From positions 666,530-730,529 of the forward strand of contig VXBP01004154.1 of the NCBI GenBank assembly GCA_013400115.1: a DNA stretch of 64,000 nucleotides. Direction: 5' to 3'. The first letter of the stretch is position 1. Each line of letters begins with the position of its first letter. Both the position numbers and the translations under genes were made by a program. This document shows positions 25,101 to 40,100 of the stretch, piece after piece. The notes below the pieces were generated by a model. The model saw only the letters and a program-made list of their open reading frames with translations. It was not told where the DNA came from and searched no databases. This DNA is from Rhinopomastus cyanomelas. Taxonomy: Eukaryota > Chordata > Aves > Bucerotiformes > Rhinopomastidae.

Positions 25101-28100
25101 AAATATCTATTTGTGCCAAACAACTCATGTTATCAAGCATTAATTGGCAGTCAGACGTTCATCAGACAACCTAAGCGATAATGTTGTCATTTTATAGCTT
25201 TATACATCTGTATAAGGGTTTTATGGTCTGAATAGACTTTGTGAAGAGGAGGGGTTTTTTAAGTCTTTGGTCACAGCAAAACAAAAGAAGCCAGTGAATG
25301 AAGACAAGTAAACAATCCATACAGAAATATACTGGGATTTGGATACTTGTGTGATCCTCTTGGACTGAGCATTCTCCAGCCAATTTAGTAGTCATGTACA
25401 ATTGTCATACAACTGTCAATTGTCATATTAAAATGACAATGTTTTGCACTTTTGGGTGACAAGTACCTACAAAAGCTGTTGCACAAACCTAAGTCAGACC
25501 TTCTTGACTCACAGAAGTTCAAGTCATTAAGGTACTTCAACTACATTCAAGACTTTTCATTTCTTTACCCAAAAGACAGAAGTTTGAATGTGTTATTCTC
25601 TACAGAATTAGACACAGCCTAACGCTGAGCTCTCAGTAAAACAAAAAAACCCAAAAAGCTTCAGGACCTTTCACTGCAGAGCAGTCCAACTGCTTTGGGC
25701 CATACTGGTCTGCTAAAATTTTCTCTAATCTGAAAGTCCCACAGAACTCCAGCTCCAAGTGTCCCTCTCATCGCCGAGATATTTTGTTCTTTCACTTCAG
25801 AAGTGTGTTCATGTACCCGTACCTAGTTGCTGGCTGCTCACTAAAGCTCTTAAAGCCAGCAGGCAGGCTGTTCTTCACTTGTTTTAGTGCACAAGTGCTC
25901 CAAGGTGCATCTGAAGGAACTGTGAGTGTTCAGCCCGGAGAAAGGGAGGCTCAGGGAGACCTTCTCACTCTCAGTAATGCCCTGAAACTCAAGAGGTTGG
26001 AGCAAGATGGGAGTTATCTCTTCTCCTAAGGAACAAGTGACAGGCCAAGGGAGAACAGCCTCAAGTTGTTCCAGGGGAGGTGTAAGTTGGCCTTGAGGAA
26101 CAATTTCTCCACCAACAGGGCTGCCCAGGTTAGTCGTGGAGTCCCTGTGTCTGGAGGGGCCAAAAAGCCAGGGAGATGTGGGGCGAGGGACAGGGATTAG
26201 TGGGGATCTGGCAGGGGATAACTGGGCACAGAGGGTGGTTGTGAATGATGCTGCATCCACTTGGTGTCCAGTGACCAGAGGTGTTGCTCAGGCATCAGTG
26301 CTGGGCCCAGTTCTATTCAATGTCTTTACTGATGACTTGGATGATGAGAGAGAATCTCCCATTAGTAAATTCACAGATGACACCAAGCTGGTGGGGGGTG
26401 TCAATCTGCTGGAGGGTGGGAAGATGCTGCAGGGCTATCTGGACAGGCTGGGCCAATGGGATGAAGTTTAACACGTAGAAGAAATGTCCTTTCTGACCTA
26501 ACACAAACTAACCCACGAATATCTATGACAAGTAACATATAAAACCATTATACAATTCCCTTCCTTAAATAAACTGTAGAACAGGTCATACATTATTGCT
26601 GCTATAATTTTACCTTTATAGTCCAGGTCCCAGGCTCTGGGTCTTTGACATTTACTACTTTTGCAGAGTTCTGGATGTTTAGCAATTCATTCAGCCCTGA
26701 TCCTTTACTGATTTGTTTGCCTAAAAGAACGGGGGTAAATACAGGATTGAGTAAACACAGTATTGAGTAAATACAGTATTGAGTAAACACAGCATTGCCC
26801 AAGAATCACACAGAAAAGAAACACAATATTGCTCTGCACTGATGCATTTTTGGTACTTGACTTACTTGCTGCTTAGTGGTTAAGGGCATCTACAACAGTC
26901 AAAATTCCCTGTAATTCTTTGCCAGAATAGTAGAAAAGCTTGTTTATTTTTACTTTTTTTCATTCACTTGGGAAGCTTTTCCCAATGCAGAGCTGTGGGA
27001 AACCCAGAAATTGTGAGCAAACAAGTTCTTCACAGAAAACACTGAGCTCTCGCAACTCAAACAATCCAGCCCTTGGTTTACTTTTTGCCACATCAAAACT
27101 AACGATCACATACAACCCCTAAACACTGGTTTCATATAAATACATGAAAAACAAAGGTGTCCAGAAATTTGGGGTGTAAGGACAAGCAGTGAGAAAGTAG
27201 ATGAAGGTGAGATGAAGTGGTCAGAATCTTCTGAGTCCGAAAAACAGAATATTTGGGACAATTTAAATATCAGAAAAGGATAAAGTCAAAGTAGTTTTTA
27301 AACAAACTTATAAAATATCCTGATACTTTCAAAGCGTGAAAGATTTTTACAAATCAGACACACAGGTTCTTCTCTGTTGAAGAGAATCTGCCTTTCAGTG
27401 TTTTTTGCTCTCACAAAAGAAGGTAAAAACTACTTCACCTAATGGATCATGAATCTCAATTGCTGGAGAAGGGCCGCTCAAGGACACTGTAACCTCCCTC
27501 AGACTCGGATCAAAAGGGATCTGCCAAGTATTGACAGCCATGGTCAAGTGATCCGTAGACAAGAGATGTACTTTGGAGGCTTGAACTGCTTCTTCAACCC
27601 ATTTTAGCACCTAGAGGAAGAAGAACAGTGGTTGTTATACTGCCCATGGTATTTGCTGCTGGAATGTGTTCTGCTGAAATGCTAAGATGAGCTGCCACAG
27701 GCCAGGCTGGGTGAGAGACCAGCCATACAAGATACCATGAAGCCATGACCAGCACGATCATAGAAGCATTTATTTAGATTTTTGCCATCTCTGAAGCAAA
27801 AGCAACCAGGGCTACAAAAAATGGAACATGGCTCAACGTGGCAATGAAGTACTTCAATACTACAGCAACTGCTGTAAACCACAGCTAAAATTCCAGTCTG
27901 TTAATTGTGTGCAGCCTGATAGCTGTGTGCAGAGCTGATAGCCCTGAGGCTGCTTAGGGTTTCTCTTCACGGAGAAATTGCCCTTCACTTAAAATGCATC
28001 ACCCCACGGAAGAATTATACCGTGCAACTGCACCCTTGGTTTTAACCCACGTTTACATGGGAAGCAGAAGCTGCTGAGAGCGCGTAAGGGTCTTACATTC

Positions 28101-31100
28101 AGCACTGAACCCAACTGCAGTTTTGAAGAGTTTTTCAAGCCTGATGGTGAAAACTGAAGGCAAGAGAAGGACCCAGCTGTCTCAAGTCTGGCTGTAACCT
28201 GATCATATTATTTACATTTTTCCCCCAAAGTTCAGCAGGCAATTCTGTGAGATCTATTTCCCAACCCTGTCATTCCAAAGAAGTTCACAACGCTGCTGTA
28301 ACCGCTTCGAGAGTAAAGAGTTGGGATTTGAGTCTTTGGGACACTCACAGAAAGCCCCCAAAACAACAGCAGTTTTTGTTGTCCAGACAACATGTGACTC
28401 AATGAACACTACTGAAGGAGGAAGGCAAACACAGAAACAATTCATAGCCCTTCTGCAGGGAATTTGCTCTTGCAACCCACCCTGCTGCCAAGTCATTTCT
28501 TGAAACACACAGCACAACCTGGAAGTCCACGGAGCGTGGTGGTCTGTGTTCCCAACTGTTTATGCTGGGTCTCAAGGACATTTCTCAAGCATGAACTGTT
28601 CCATTCCACGTAAGTGTTTGCAGGGTCATACTTTTGCCCAAAGAGAAAAATATTCTAACGATGCGTTTAAACGCACATCTGGAAATATGGCTGAGGCAGC
28701 ACGCGTGAAAATTACACTGCGGCAATAAATCATAAATTACAGACAAAACCATAATTACATGTCTAAAACCCAGACAAGTGCCTCTCCAAGGCGGCATTCA
28801 GTAGCCTCTCCCATGAAACTATTCATCCTTTATCTCAGAAAACGGGTACTGACTGGGACAGATGGAGAAGAGAAGAAACTGCTGGGAACCAAACCTTTAC
28901 TTACTTTAAGCAGCCTGGGGAAAAATTTCCCTTCTTACAGGAAGGTTAGAGTAAGAAAAATTAAGTGAGTGTTTCAAAACTGAAAGAAATGGAAAACTGC
29001 TACTCACTAGCTCGGTTCTTGTGAACTCTCAACTCATCAGTCCGTTCTTCAGCCCCAGGAATGACTCACTTTTACCACAAACAATCAAAAGGACATGGAG
29101 GCGTGACCTGAACCACCAGTGACTAATTAATCTCTGCTCTTTTTAAGCTGTACCAAATTCATACTTTGCTGACCGTTGCTGTCCATTTGAACACCACTTC
29201 TGGCACCAGTACAAACCTTTGGGCATCAGGAACTTCCTTACAGTAAACCATGACGAGGGGAAAACTAAGTGTGGTGTAATATAACTTTGAGTGCAAATGA
29301 GACCTTCTGGAAAGGTACAAATGTAAACGCATTTGTGAAAATATCAAATCTGTTCTTAAGAGGAGTAAGTTCTCCTGATTGATGAGTATTGATGTGTTTC
29401 ATTGAGTATTGACTGAGTTTGATGAGTTCTCCTGCGTTTGATGAATATTGTCAATGTGTTTGAGTTTTGAGCAATTACTGCAAATTAAGACCTGAGCCTA
29501 CAGAAGCAGCCATGGAAAACCTTAAACCTGCACCCTAACACCTTTCAAGACCAGGGTGGGAAAAGCTTTGACAAAACAAGCAGAATAACCATTCCAAGAC
29601 ACTGACTGCATAGTGGGAATAACTACCATTCCTTTGGGTGGATGGACATTAATTTTAAAATCCATTCAATGGGATAAAAATCTCCCAGCAGTTTGAAAAA
29701 AGTCAAACTGAAAACCAATTAGTGGTGAAGCATGGAGGGATTTACAAGATGTAAAAGACACAGGTCTTCAAAACCAGAATTTGAAGACTAAACTTTTCTC
29801 TTTTAAAGGCTCTGATCACAAAATTATTTCCTTCCTTTATGGCCCCTGGAATCAGATAACTAATCACATTTTACCAAACATGATGAAAAAGTATTTGGCC
29901 TCTTGGTATTAGAAACCTGTCGTGGGTTTTTTTCTACCTTCTGGAGGGTAAATCCTCTGGGAAGTTGGACCACTTTCACACTGCTGCCAATATCTTACAG
30001 CATTCCCTAATAAGAATTGCAACAACAGTAAAGAAGAGCAATTTATCACCAACATTTGACATTTTCCAAACTCTAGGAAAGAAGGAGAAAGGAACAAGGC
30101 AAAGTGAAATATTCAGAAACCCTCATCTAGTTATTGCCCACACCAGGAAGTCAAAGTAGGATGTTTACAACACTTATAAACAGTTCCAGCTCCACAGATC
30201 ACACACATGTGATTTTGTCTCTCTCCAAATTATTTTCTCATACACCACCAGAATGTCATTTCTGTTTAAGTCTCACTGGAGTTCTCAAAGAAAGTAGTCA
30301 AGGCTGTGGGTCAGCAATCACCGTTACCAGCTGGTCAAAAGCACTGAAAGAATGATGCCAGTTGAAAAGGTACCACAGTGACTCTGTGAACAGTGGAAAT
30401 CCATTAGCTCATGCCTATCCGTCCGTAATGTGAGGGTGTTGTGGCTGCTCCATCCCTGGAAGTGTTCAAGGCCAGGCTGGATGGGGCTCTGGGCAACCTC
30501 GTCTGGTGAGAGGTGTCCCTGTGCATCGCAGGCGTTTGGAAGTGGATGATTTTTAAGGTGCCTAAACCATTCTGTGATTCTACAATGTAGTCTACACATC
30601 AACAGGAGAACATTTACAACTTCCCCTGGTGCTCCCAAACCCACACTCAAGTCACTTAAACATTTAGAGTATAAACCCCTGCCTTGTTTTCCTCTCTGTG
30701 GTGCAGAACCGAAGCAAAGTTACCTCATTAACTTGTTTTTTGTCCAAGTGAAACACTTGACCAGAACTTGTTGAGGCAATTTCTTCATAGACCTTGTAAC
30801 CAATGTGGTTCCTGTCATCGCAGTCCCCAGTCAGCACAAATACTACCTGTATTAAAGTTGTGTAAATAAAAACAACAACATTTAGCACATGGCAGAAACT
30901 TTAAGACACTGCAAAGGCAGCATTAAAGCATGACACTGGTCATATTCCTCTGCATGAAGGATACTCACTACTGATGGAAAAAGCCATCAAGAAGGAACAG
31001 AAGGTTCAGGTGCACTATGTAAATCACAATATTAAATACTCCTGAAAGCTTTTTCTTAACTGTTTTTAAAATCATTTCCACAGAACTTATGGTCCATTCC

Positions 31101-34100
31101 ATAAAAAGATTTCACTGACTCTCACACAGACACATTTCACCCTTCACAAACAGGGTTTTAGCTACATAAAGCAGCTCACGACACAAATAAATCCTCTCTG
31201 TACCTGCGACTGCTTCTGCTGAATGAGCTGAAGGACTTCGTGGGCAAGCCTGTAGTCTTTGGATCGTGCGTCAGTAAAAACATAGATGAAGGAACCAGGA
31301 AGAGAAATCTCTAGAGCAATCTTTATGGCCCCAATGCTCATCTCTGGACAGTCTCCACCACCCTGTTCACAACCAGAAGAAACAAACAAGGCACTTCAAC
31401 AACACAGCAACAAGTTATTTTCTTTCAGGACATTTGAAACAAACTTTCTGAGCTTCTAATAGTTTATCCAATTTCACTTCTGGGAGCACCACACTTTGTT
31501 TAGCTCCAGCTCTTGCAACAGCTCCATTTCCCCTACTCACACGCTCCCTTACTAGCTGACAATTTAATAGCACTGGGCACAGGAGGTCATGGTCATAGAC
31601 ACAGACAAGAAGTGACCTCAGCCCAGCAGTTCTGAGCTCCATGAGGACCTTTAGATAGCAGAACAGCGAGAACGTGACCTAGTCTGATGTCACTGCAGGG
31701 AGCTCCATAGAGCAAGGCCCATCAAAATGCTCCCAAATGCGACCTCAGTCAAGTTGATAGGAAAATAATTGTTTTTTCTCCTACTTCTCAAATTTAGGAA
31801 ACTACTGTTTAAATAGAAGTTTGCTTACAGAACTATCAACTGGGCATATTGAAAAGAACTTGCCAAAGAGCTGCTCATGAATGGGAAGGGCTGCCCCTTT
31901 ACCATCCCCCTGCACTAGCAAGATCTAATATAAAGACAGAGGTAAATAAGGCTCAGCAAGTCTCATTTCCCATTTTCATAAACCATGTCCTCAAACTCCA
32001 CATCTACAAGACTTTTACCTTTTAACTGTCTTTCTAGGATAACAAATATGTGGGAAGTGTTGACATGCAGGAGAGCTCCTGCAAGACGACCAATTTAGTC
32101 CTGTTCTAGTCACTTTTTTCATTCATATTTTGGCCCCTCATTGACATAACGAATGAAAGCAAGTCAGTGAAAGCTCATTTAGCTAAGTGAGCACTTCCTG
32201 AAAGTAACTAGGAGACATGTAATCAGTCAGGATACAGAAAAAATTCAAAGTCGCTTGTAAATGGAATTTAAAACAAGTTGCTTGTAAATGAAGAGTTTTA
32301 CACCCCTAAAAGCTTCATCTAACTCACACACCTTTTAGAAATAGCTGCAGGTACTTTCCAGTAAAAAAGGAAGACTGGAAAGAGTTTTGAGTTCCCTGAA
32401 AAGGCAAAAATAATAATAACTGGCATTTCCTGCCTCCCTGAAAATTTCCTATTGTTTTTTTTCTGAATTTCAGTCTCTCTGCCAACATTTCAACTACTTA
32501 TTGTTCCCAAATCAGTGCTATTGGCTTTCAAACTATCTTTTATTGCTAGGATTACACAACATGCTAGTTTCTAAGAGAGTCTGTCTGGCACCACTGACTC
32601 CAGCAAGGTTCTCCATAGGTCAGAAACATTTTGCTTGATTAAAAGACAAGACAATAGGATCATATTTTCTTTCACAAAGGGGAACTCCACTCTAATACTT
32701 CCTTTTCTTGCCATCAAGTGATCCAGATGTGATTTTTGGTCATTCATTAATTAATCAAAGCTAATGAAAAGTTTTCATGGGTAGTAAGTTCCAGTAAAAC
32801 AGTTCATAAAAGTCTGAACAAGCATTGGGCTAATTAAGATGCAAAATAAACACTGCCATCCCTACAGATTGATGTAAATTAATAGAAAGTAATTAGTCAT
32901 AATAATAGATTAAGACAACCAGGGAACAGGAAGATGACAGATGTGCAGGTAACAAGACAGAGAGAGGTGAGCTTCATCCTGATGTAGGAGAAACATCAAC
33001 ATGAAAGGAAAGATTAGGGGGAGAAAACAGAGGCCTTTGCTAGAAGCACACAGAGAACAAGCAAGTTACTCACCTGAACATAGAGTTCCCTGAGTTCAAA
33101 CTGAAATTTCTTGGGATCAGTGGTTATCGTCACTGGACCAATTTCTACAGTGAAAAAAAAAGGGCAAGTATGAGGAAAACACAAAGTTATCAAGCTTCAA
33201 CTGATGAGCTTTTTGGGTTCATAAAAATTAGGCAGTAAAAACCAAACTAAAGCAATTTAGGAGAAAGGATTCATATCCCCAAATCTAGCAACTCAGATTC
33301 TAGCTTTACCAACTTCTAGGTGTCTCAAATATTTCTAGGCACATAAAACACTGTGTGTTTCTTTCGCATTTAATTTTTTCCAACAAATTAACTGTTCTTC
33401 GTAATCAGAAGGGAAGATAAATACCCCAAAGCAAACGTGGCTGCACCAAAAAGTAGTGGGGTTTCTCCAGAAACAGTCGTATAGGCAAGAGTGAAGGAGA
33501 GGGGTCTCTGGTGCCACATCTCTTGCGTCAAGGCATCTGAACCCTCCAGTTAGAGGAGCATGGCATGAGCCCAATACCCAACCGCAGCAGTTGCCTGCAA
33601 GAAATCACTTTATTCATGTTTGCCATGTCTTTGTACATTGAGAAACAGCAGCACATCAAGTGTGAAGTTGGCTGGGGTGTGTAAATAACAGCAGCACATA
33701 CTTGAGCATTTCACTCTGCCCTCCTAATGGGTATCAAACGTGATCCTAGGCAGTTGTTTTCTGAGGGCACGATTTCCTGACAGTTCACCTTAATCTGCCT
33801 TGGCACTGGTGCTCTTCATTCTTTCTCTGTCACAGGCAAGGAATTCCAGCCCTGTCCTTGTGCCAGCACTGGCATTCATCTAGCTCAGCAGGCTGGGGCT
33901 AAAATAAACACTAAAATACACTAAAAATAAACAAATAGAGAAACAAAAAAATAAATAAAAGAAAAAAGCAAATGGATTCCTGCTAGTTTAGTGCCCAAAC
34001 CACTTGCAAAGAGATCAGCTGAGTGCCCGTGGACAGAATGGGGTACAATTTTGTTGTCAGGGTGAAGGGAAAGCATGAAATGGCACTGATGCCAACTCGA

Positions 34101-37100
34101 TGCAGCTGTAGTTTCCACGCAGTGCTGCCTCAGCAGAGCGTACAGGGCTTTCCAAGCTCCATAAAAGTTAATACGCATTTATACTCCATATAATCTGCAT
34201 ATTTTTCTTCTTTAAACAGTCCCAAGTTTTATTTCACCAGAGTTTCAACAGCCATCACTGAAGTCCACTATAATCACCCACATGTTTGCTTGGGGGGTTC
34301 CTTGCACTAAGTGGAGGATTTAATTTGTTTGGAAGTCGCCCACAAGGTCACACCAAACCATTCCTAGAATATTAAACTGTCTTAAGTCTGGAACGTTTTG
34401 TGTAGGTCTGTGAGTCGCTCATCTGTGAGTGTTCCTGAGGGAAATGTCACACTGTCGTCCCAAGAGTCACTGCGAGGACTCGTCATTCCTCTACATCCTT
34501 CATCCTGCCAGCATCCCACTTCTACCGCTCCACCCGGTACCACAGAACCCACCTGGTACCATCCTCCCTGGGCGTTCATCAAATGTCTGGGATGAAACCA
34601 TCTCCACATTGTCTCACTTCAGACACATCCCATGCCAACCATTGTGCTGAGGCACAGAACAGAACGGGGTTTATACATCTAGTGAACCCACCAGCCCTGT
34701 TATTTCCCATCATCTGAGGGATTACATCTTTCAATCCCAGAGCAGTAAATCCTTTGGAAAGACTCTCTTCCCCTATAAAATAAAGATCTGAAAAGCTGCA
34801 TTACTTCAGCACATCCAGATCAGGTCAGATGAAATCGCTGCCTTGTTTCTCAGCAGGCAGTGAAGGCTCCAGCAGCCTCAGGATGCCAAGTCCCAGCCCT
34901 TGCCAAGGCTCCAGCCGCCCTCTGCTGTGAGCTCCACTAAGAGCAGATCTTGGAAATGGCATCTGGATTATTGCAAGGCCAGCAGCTATCAGCGTCCTCT
35001 GAGGTCAAGCAAAGTCCCAGAAATGAGTGACTAGGGTCATTCACACCTACAGTCCCATAAGAGACAACCAGTGGCACAGGAACAATACTAACACTCCCAA
35101 TATAGGACAGCAACTGTGTCTCTACATCAGCTCTTACATGAGGGCCTTCAGCAATTCCAATTAAGAATCCTGATCTTTCCTTCCTGGGATAAATCTGGTG
35201 AAAATCACCTCCTTTGTAAATAAGGAGGACAAGTCCTGGTAACCAGAAAACTCACAGGCAACTACAATCATTAAAAATCACTGTAGGTTTACACCTCTCC
35301 CACAAATGGGTGATGCACAAAGCAGCCTTGGAGCTTCTCACAGTCCTGGCACGGGCGATACCACATTGTGCACACCATGCAACCACTGATCGAAAAGTAA
35401 CTCCCTTAGCCTGGAAATAAGGAAAAGCAGGTTGATATTTTTTTTTTCCCCTCCGAAAACATAATTCTCTTAACACTCCCTCTGGTTCCACTGGTAGGTC
35501 AGAAGATTTTGTTTACTGCTGGTGTAAAAATGAAAGACTAGAATACTTGACTCCTTGTGGTTAAATTTTAAAGCAATGCTATCAAGTATTCCAAATGTAA
35601 AAATACTGATACAAAGAAAGTAGATATTTTGGTGTTTTTTTCCCTTTCTTGAGATGAGCAAACACAGAATCCTGGTATCTGCAGGAGACCCATCTTCCTC
35701 CTCCCATCCCTGCATCCTTTTAACAGCCCCAGAAGCTGCCAATAAGGATGATGAGAGTCCTCGTGGCCGCTGGCCCGTACTCAGAGCTCACTCTGAATAT
35801 CTGAGAAGGCCCTGGCATCACTGTCTGGTTTTGTTTAGTTCCCCTCATTAACAACGTGACTAGAGTAAAATTCACCTCATAACACTCTTTCAACTCGTCC
35901 AGACTGAAGGCCGGGTCAGTCCAGGTCTATTTTTGTCTCATCTCTTGTCTGTGGACTTTGGCACTGCTCCTTCAACACTTGTAACACGCTGGACCAAGAG
36001 CTGACACTAAAGAACAGGGCAGGAACAAACACGATGACAAATTCTCCAGCGCTGCTCTGTGATTAATGACCTCAAGGCATTGAAGTCGAATCAAACACCG
36101 TTTAAAAGTCCATTTTTAGTTCAGAATTTACACTCTGTATTGCATTACAAAATGAACTTATTTACTGCAACATCCAGCAAAGCTTTGTTTTGAGCTGCTG
36201 CCCACGACACTGGCTGAGCTGCTGCTGGCCAGAAAAAGCCAAGCTCCACAGCCAGGAGCCTCTTGGCACTGCTGGTTACCATCCATGAGGCTTCTTCATC
36301 ACTCCACTGAGGTTCCCTCCGCGTCCCCAAATGTATCTCAAATGTATGGGAGGGATCCATAAGCCAGATGGCAAAAAAATCAGTTGCTTTTTTTCTTCCT
36401 GGATAGATGAATCTAATTACAACATCTAATTAAGAGCTTCTGCAGCTCAGGAGATCCAATTTCAGAGATCACTTCCTTCAAAGAGACTTGGAAGATCCTT
36501 GGCAATGGCCACTTTACTCAAGCCAAGTCAGCTTTTTGGTAACACAAAACTGAAAAAACCTTGCTCTGGTGAAGGATATGGAGTTACTAATGCACTCAGC
36601 ACCCACAGCTACAGGGAAGTAAACACTGTCACCAACAGCAGCTCAAGCATCCTGAGACATCTGGAGCACAGGGCCATGGGACAGTTGGGTTACGGTTGGA
36701 CTCAATAAGCTTGAAAGTCCTTTCCAACCTAAATGATTCTGTGATCCTATGATTCTCCTAAAAAGCTTCATGGAGACCACAGAACTCATCAGACAGTGCT
36801 TAGAACTGCCAGCAGACAACAGAAACAGGGACAGAAAGAGTCACCAAATGCATCCTATGCTGTTCCTCACCAGGTTTATGCTCTGGTAGTGCCTTTGCAA
36901 GGTACAATATACTTTTTTGTTTAAATCTTAGACGGAGTGTAGCGTGTCTCATTTAAATAGGTCTGGTAGAGTTTCCCTGACAAGAGTTGCATGACCTGGG
37001 ACAAAACCAGCACCAATGATAAAAAGCTATACACAGCATGTGAAGTTTTAGGGGTTGTACCCTCCACAGGGGACAAGAGAAATATGTAGTAAGTAAAAAC

Positions 37101-40100
37101 TGAGCTACAATTCCTTCAGATGCCAGTCACAGTCCTTGGATCTGGCTCTGAAAGCTACCAGCTAACCACGTAATTAGTCAATTAGCCCCAAACAAAGAAG
37201 AGTCTAACCACAGACCTACCTACACTTGACTAAATAAAACCTGACTAAACAAGTTTTCCTACCAAATCACTTGTCTCTCAAAAATGCACAAGAAAGAAAA
37301 AAAAAACCAAACAAAAAAGAAAGTGGGACCAACTGTTAGAGGAGACAGCAGCAACACATTCGGTACAAAACTCCTGCTGCTGTGCACATGACTTCACTTT
37401 GCACCAAAAGATTCTTCTGTTAATTTTTACTAATAAAAATGCATCTTTTTTTGAAAGTCAACAACAGTTTTTATTGACTGCGACTAAAACAGGCTCCAGC
37501 TCCCCTCCATGTGCTGCACTGCAGAATTGCTAACGGATTCCCAGAGTAAAACCACAAGAAACCCAAACTCTTTCCTTTTAGCCATCAAAACTGTAAATTC
37601 AAATCACAGTGCATCATTCCAAACAAATACCCCTTTCCAACCTGAGCTGCCCGAGAAAGTGGTGGGAAAAAGCTGCAGAAACCATGGCTGCAAAACTGCT
37701 TATCCAACCCAGCCAATCCAGGCAGGAGAGGATGCTGAAACATCTCAGTTCTATTTTTAAAGGAAAAATGTGGTTTGGATTCAACTGTCAATTGAAAAAT
37801 AAAGATGCAGCGAGGTTTTTTGGGCCAGATAAGCCACTCAAAAGCTCCATTAGAGCCCTGTTTGCTTTGGGAACTGGCGAGTCAGCTGGAAGCAGCTCTG
37901 CCATCCCTGAGCTTTCGCCTGTATCATTTGTAACTGCACCAACAAAAACATTTTTAAGCAGCAGAAATCATTCACTGAGGGATAAACTCAGTGCAGAACC
38001 AGAGAGAATGCAGCCTGAGAAACTCAAATGGCCACCATAACCTCCGGGTGAGGACAACAGCGTAACATGGCCAGGCTGAGGAGCTGCTCCACCACGGCCA
38101 CAATAGCTGGATGGTGACAAGCATCTTACGTCTCTCTTTCCTTTCTGCGGGCCAAACCAGAGAAAATTCATTGTGGTGGGGATCCTGCTTCTTCCCAACT
38201 CTCACCTTGGAAGAGCAGCTCCCAGAGATCTGCAGCATTTACTCCACCCTTGCAGTCTGGCAGAGGAATCAAAACCCAGATCTTGTCCTCACAGCAGTCA
38301 CACAATTAACATCTGAGAATATTTGTTTAATAAATCCTGTTGCACGGGAGCCTCCAATTCAGAGTGTGCTGCTAAGGATGTGGCTGCAAGGCAGCCATAC
38401 AAAGAGAAGCTGCAAACTCACCAGCCTGGAAGCTCCAGGGTACACATGTAACCCCCAAGCCATGTCTGAGCATCATTTCTCTTGATGGTCACATGTTGTA
38501 TAAAGCAGATCTTGGTCAGGCATAAAAACACCTTCCAATGCATCATGATCATTCTGAAAACCAACTGAGACCAGACTAGAAGAGAACCAAAGCTGCCAGA
38601 GAGTTCTGTGCTCATTCAGAAAACAACTTGTGTCTCCAGTTGTGAAAGGGCAGCTCTGGGGGTTCATCACCTACCACCATGAATGGCTCAAAAACACAGA
38701 GATTCTGACTTTTAACTGTTACCCCTCCCCACCCTTCAAGCAGGGAATTACTGACCACGGGCAGGACAACGGTGCAATGTCTTTTGCTCCTCAGAATTAA
38801 ACCATCAGAAGTGCTTTACAAGAAATGAATTTTAAGGCTATAAATAACAGAGACATATCTGGGCCACACCTTGCCCTGCAGCAGTATCAAGATGTCACCT
38901 ACAAGCCCCTAAAGTGGCATCTGGTTCCTTTCCAGTGGCACCTCACTCACAAACACACTGCCTTTCTACCTGCTCATCGAGAAACTCCAAGCAGCTCATC
39001 ACAGCAAGATTCACCGGAGCTCAACTAGGCAGCTACTAATCCGCCCAGATCGACCCCGTTTCTCTCCACACCACGGTTGGCTGCGGTTTGCAGTGTCGGC
39101 AGGAGCAGAATGCAGGGCTGAGCAGATTGCTGTTGCCCTGCAGTGCCCTGGCACTGATCACAGGGAACACAACAGTCCATAGAAAAGTGTCCAGTGGGGT
39201 GCCGGAAGAGGACTGGAGGTTAGTGGCTACAGAAAGGTGTTTCATGGCTTTGGAAGAAGAGAAAGGAAAATTATGAGAGTATTCTGCTCCTGAAGCAGGT
39301 TTGGAGTGTTCAGTAGGTTTTTTAGGAAGCTGTGGAGTAGAGGGAAACTTTATTACCTGTGGATTATAAAACTCCAGTGAGTTTTACCACTGTAGAAATG
39401 CGAGTGTGCTCAAAAGCGATTCCAAAAGCAGATGTAAGGACTGAGGGAGTAGGAAAAGCACAGGAGAACATGAACTTCTTTACCCTAAACAACACTGCAG
39501 CTGTCATTTTGCGTGAAGATAACGTCAATGGGTCAAACAGGAAGATACTAGGCACAAACCTGTTTGCTCGTCTTCCAAAATGTGTCAACACCACTGTTTA
39601 TGTTTAGACACAGCTTAGCTTAGACTAACATATTTGTCCTGATGCCTCTATTTCCCAATTTCACCTTTAGAATGGCTTAGTCCAACAAGACTGGGATGGA
39701 CTCAGCTGTGCTCTCTTCTTTGAAAAGATTCTGCTTTGGGCTGGACAACTGCTTTGATTTCACAGGTGGAGGAAACCTCATGGCTGAAATGAGGAAGTTC
39801 TCAAGAAGACATTCAAAAGCAGAAAGGGGATTGACAGAAGCCACCTTCTTGGGAGTCTGCTCAGCTGAAGGCTGTGCTAGAGCTACTTAGTGCTGCTCAT
39901 CGATGCCTTAACTCTTACAGCAAAAGGACTCAGAGAAAGCTCAAAGCCACAATAAATACCTGCAGTTTTTAACATCATTCAGAGACTGCCACGGAATCCC
40001 TACCTCCATTAACAGCCAGGCTACGGAACAAAGAAAACTGTAAGCCCATGACTCTTTAAACAACGGTCAGTTGTACAGGACCGAGGAACCTCCTGGTTTT

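Larger units (their letters stand above)
24727..26613 (-). other. HMCN1 intron 6
   Basis: This 1.9 kb intron contains the mosaic CR1 block at about 25925-26472, which includes reverse-transcriptase remnants. Outside that block no repeat or coding segment is recognised. Confidence 0.8.
27611..30723 (-). other. HMCN1 intron 4
   Basis: This 3.1 kb intron holds a plus-strand CR1 3' fragment (about 30441-30590) and an imperfect TGATGAGTATTGA-type tandem repeat (29371-29472). The rest appears to be unique sequence with no coding signal. Confidence 0.8.
23460..31203 (-). other. HMCN1 introns 3, 5, 7 and 8 (between the listed exons)
   Basis: These four introns measure 357, 718, 535 and 347 bp. Intron 5 ends in the 16-bp tandem repeat at 26741-26797, and intron 8 holds a CR1 3'-end relic at 23559-23640. 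Nothing is recognised in introns 3 and 7. Confidence 0.75.
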
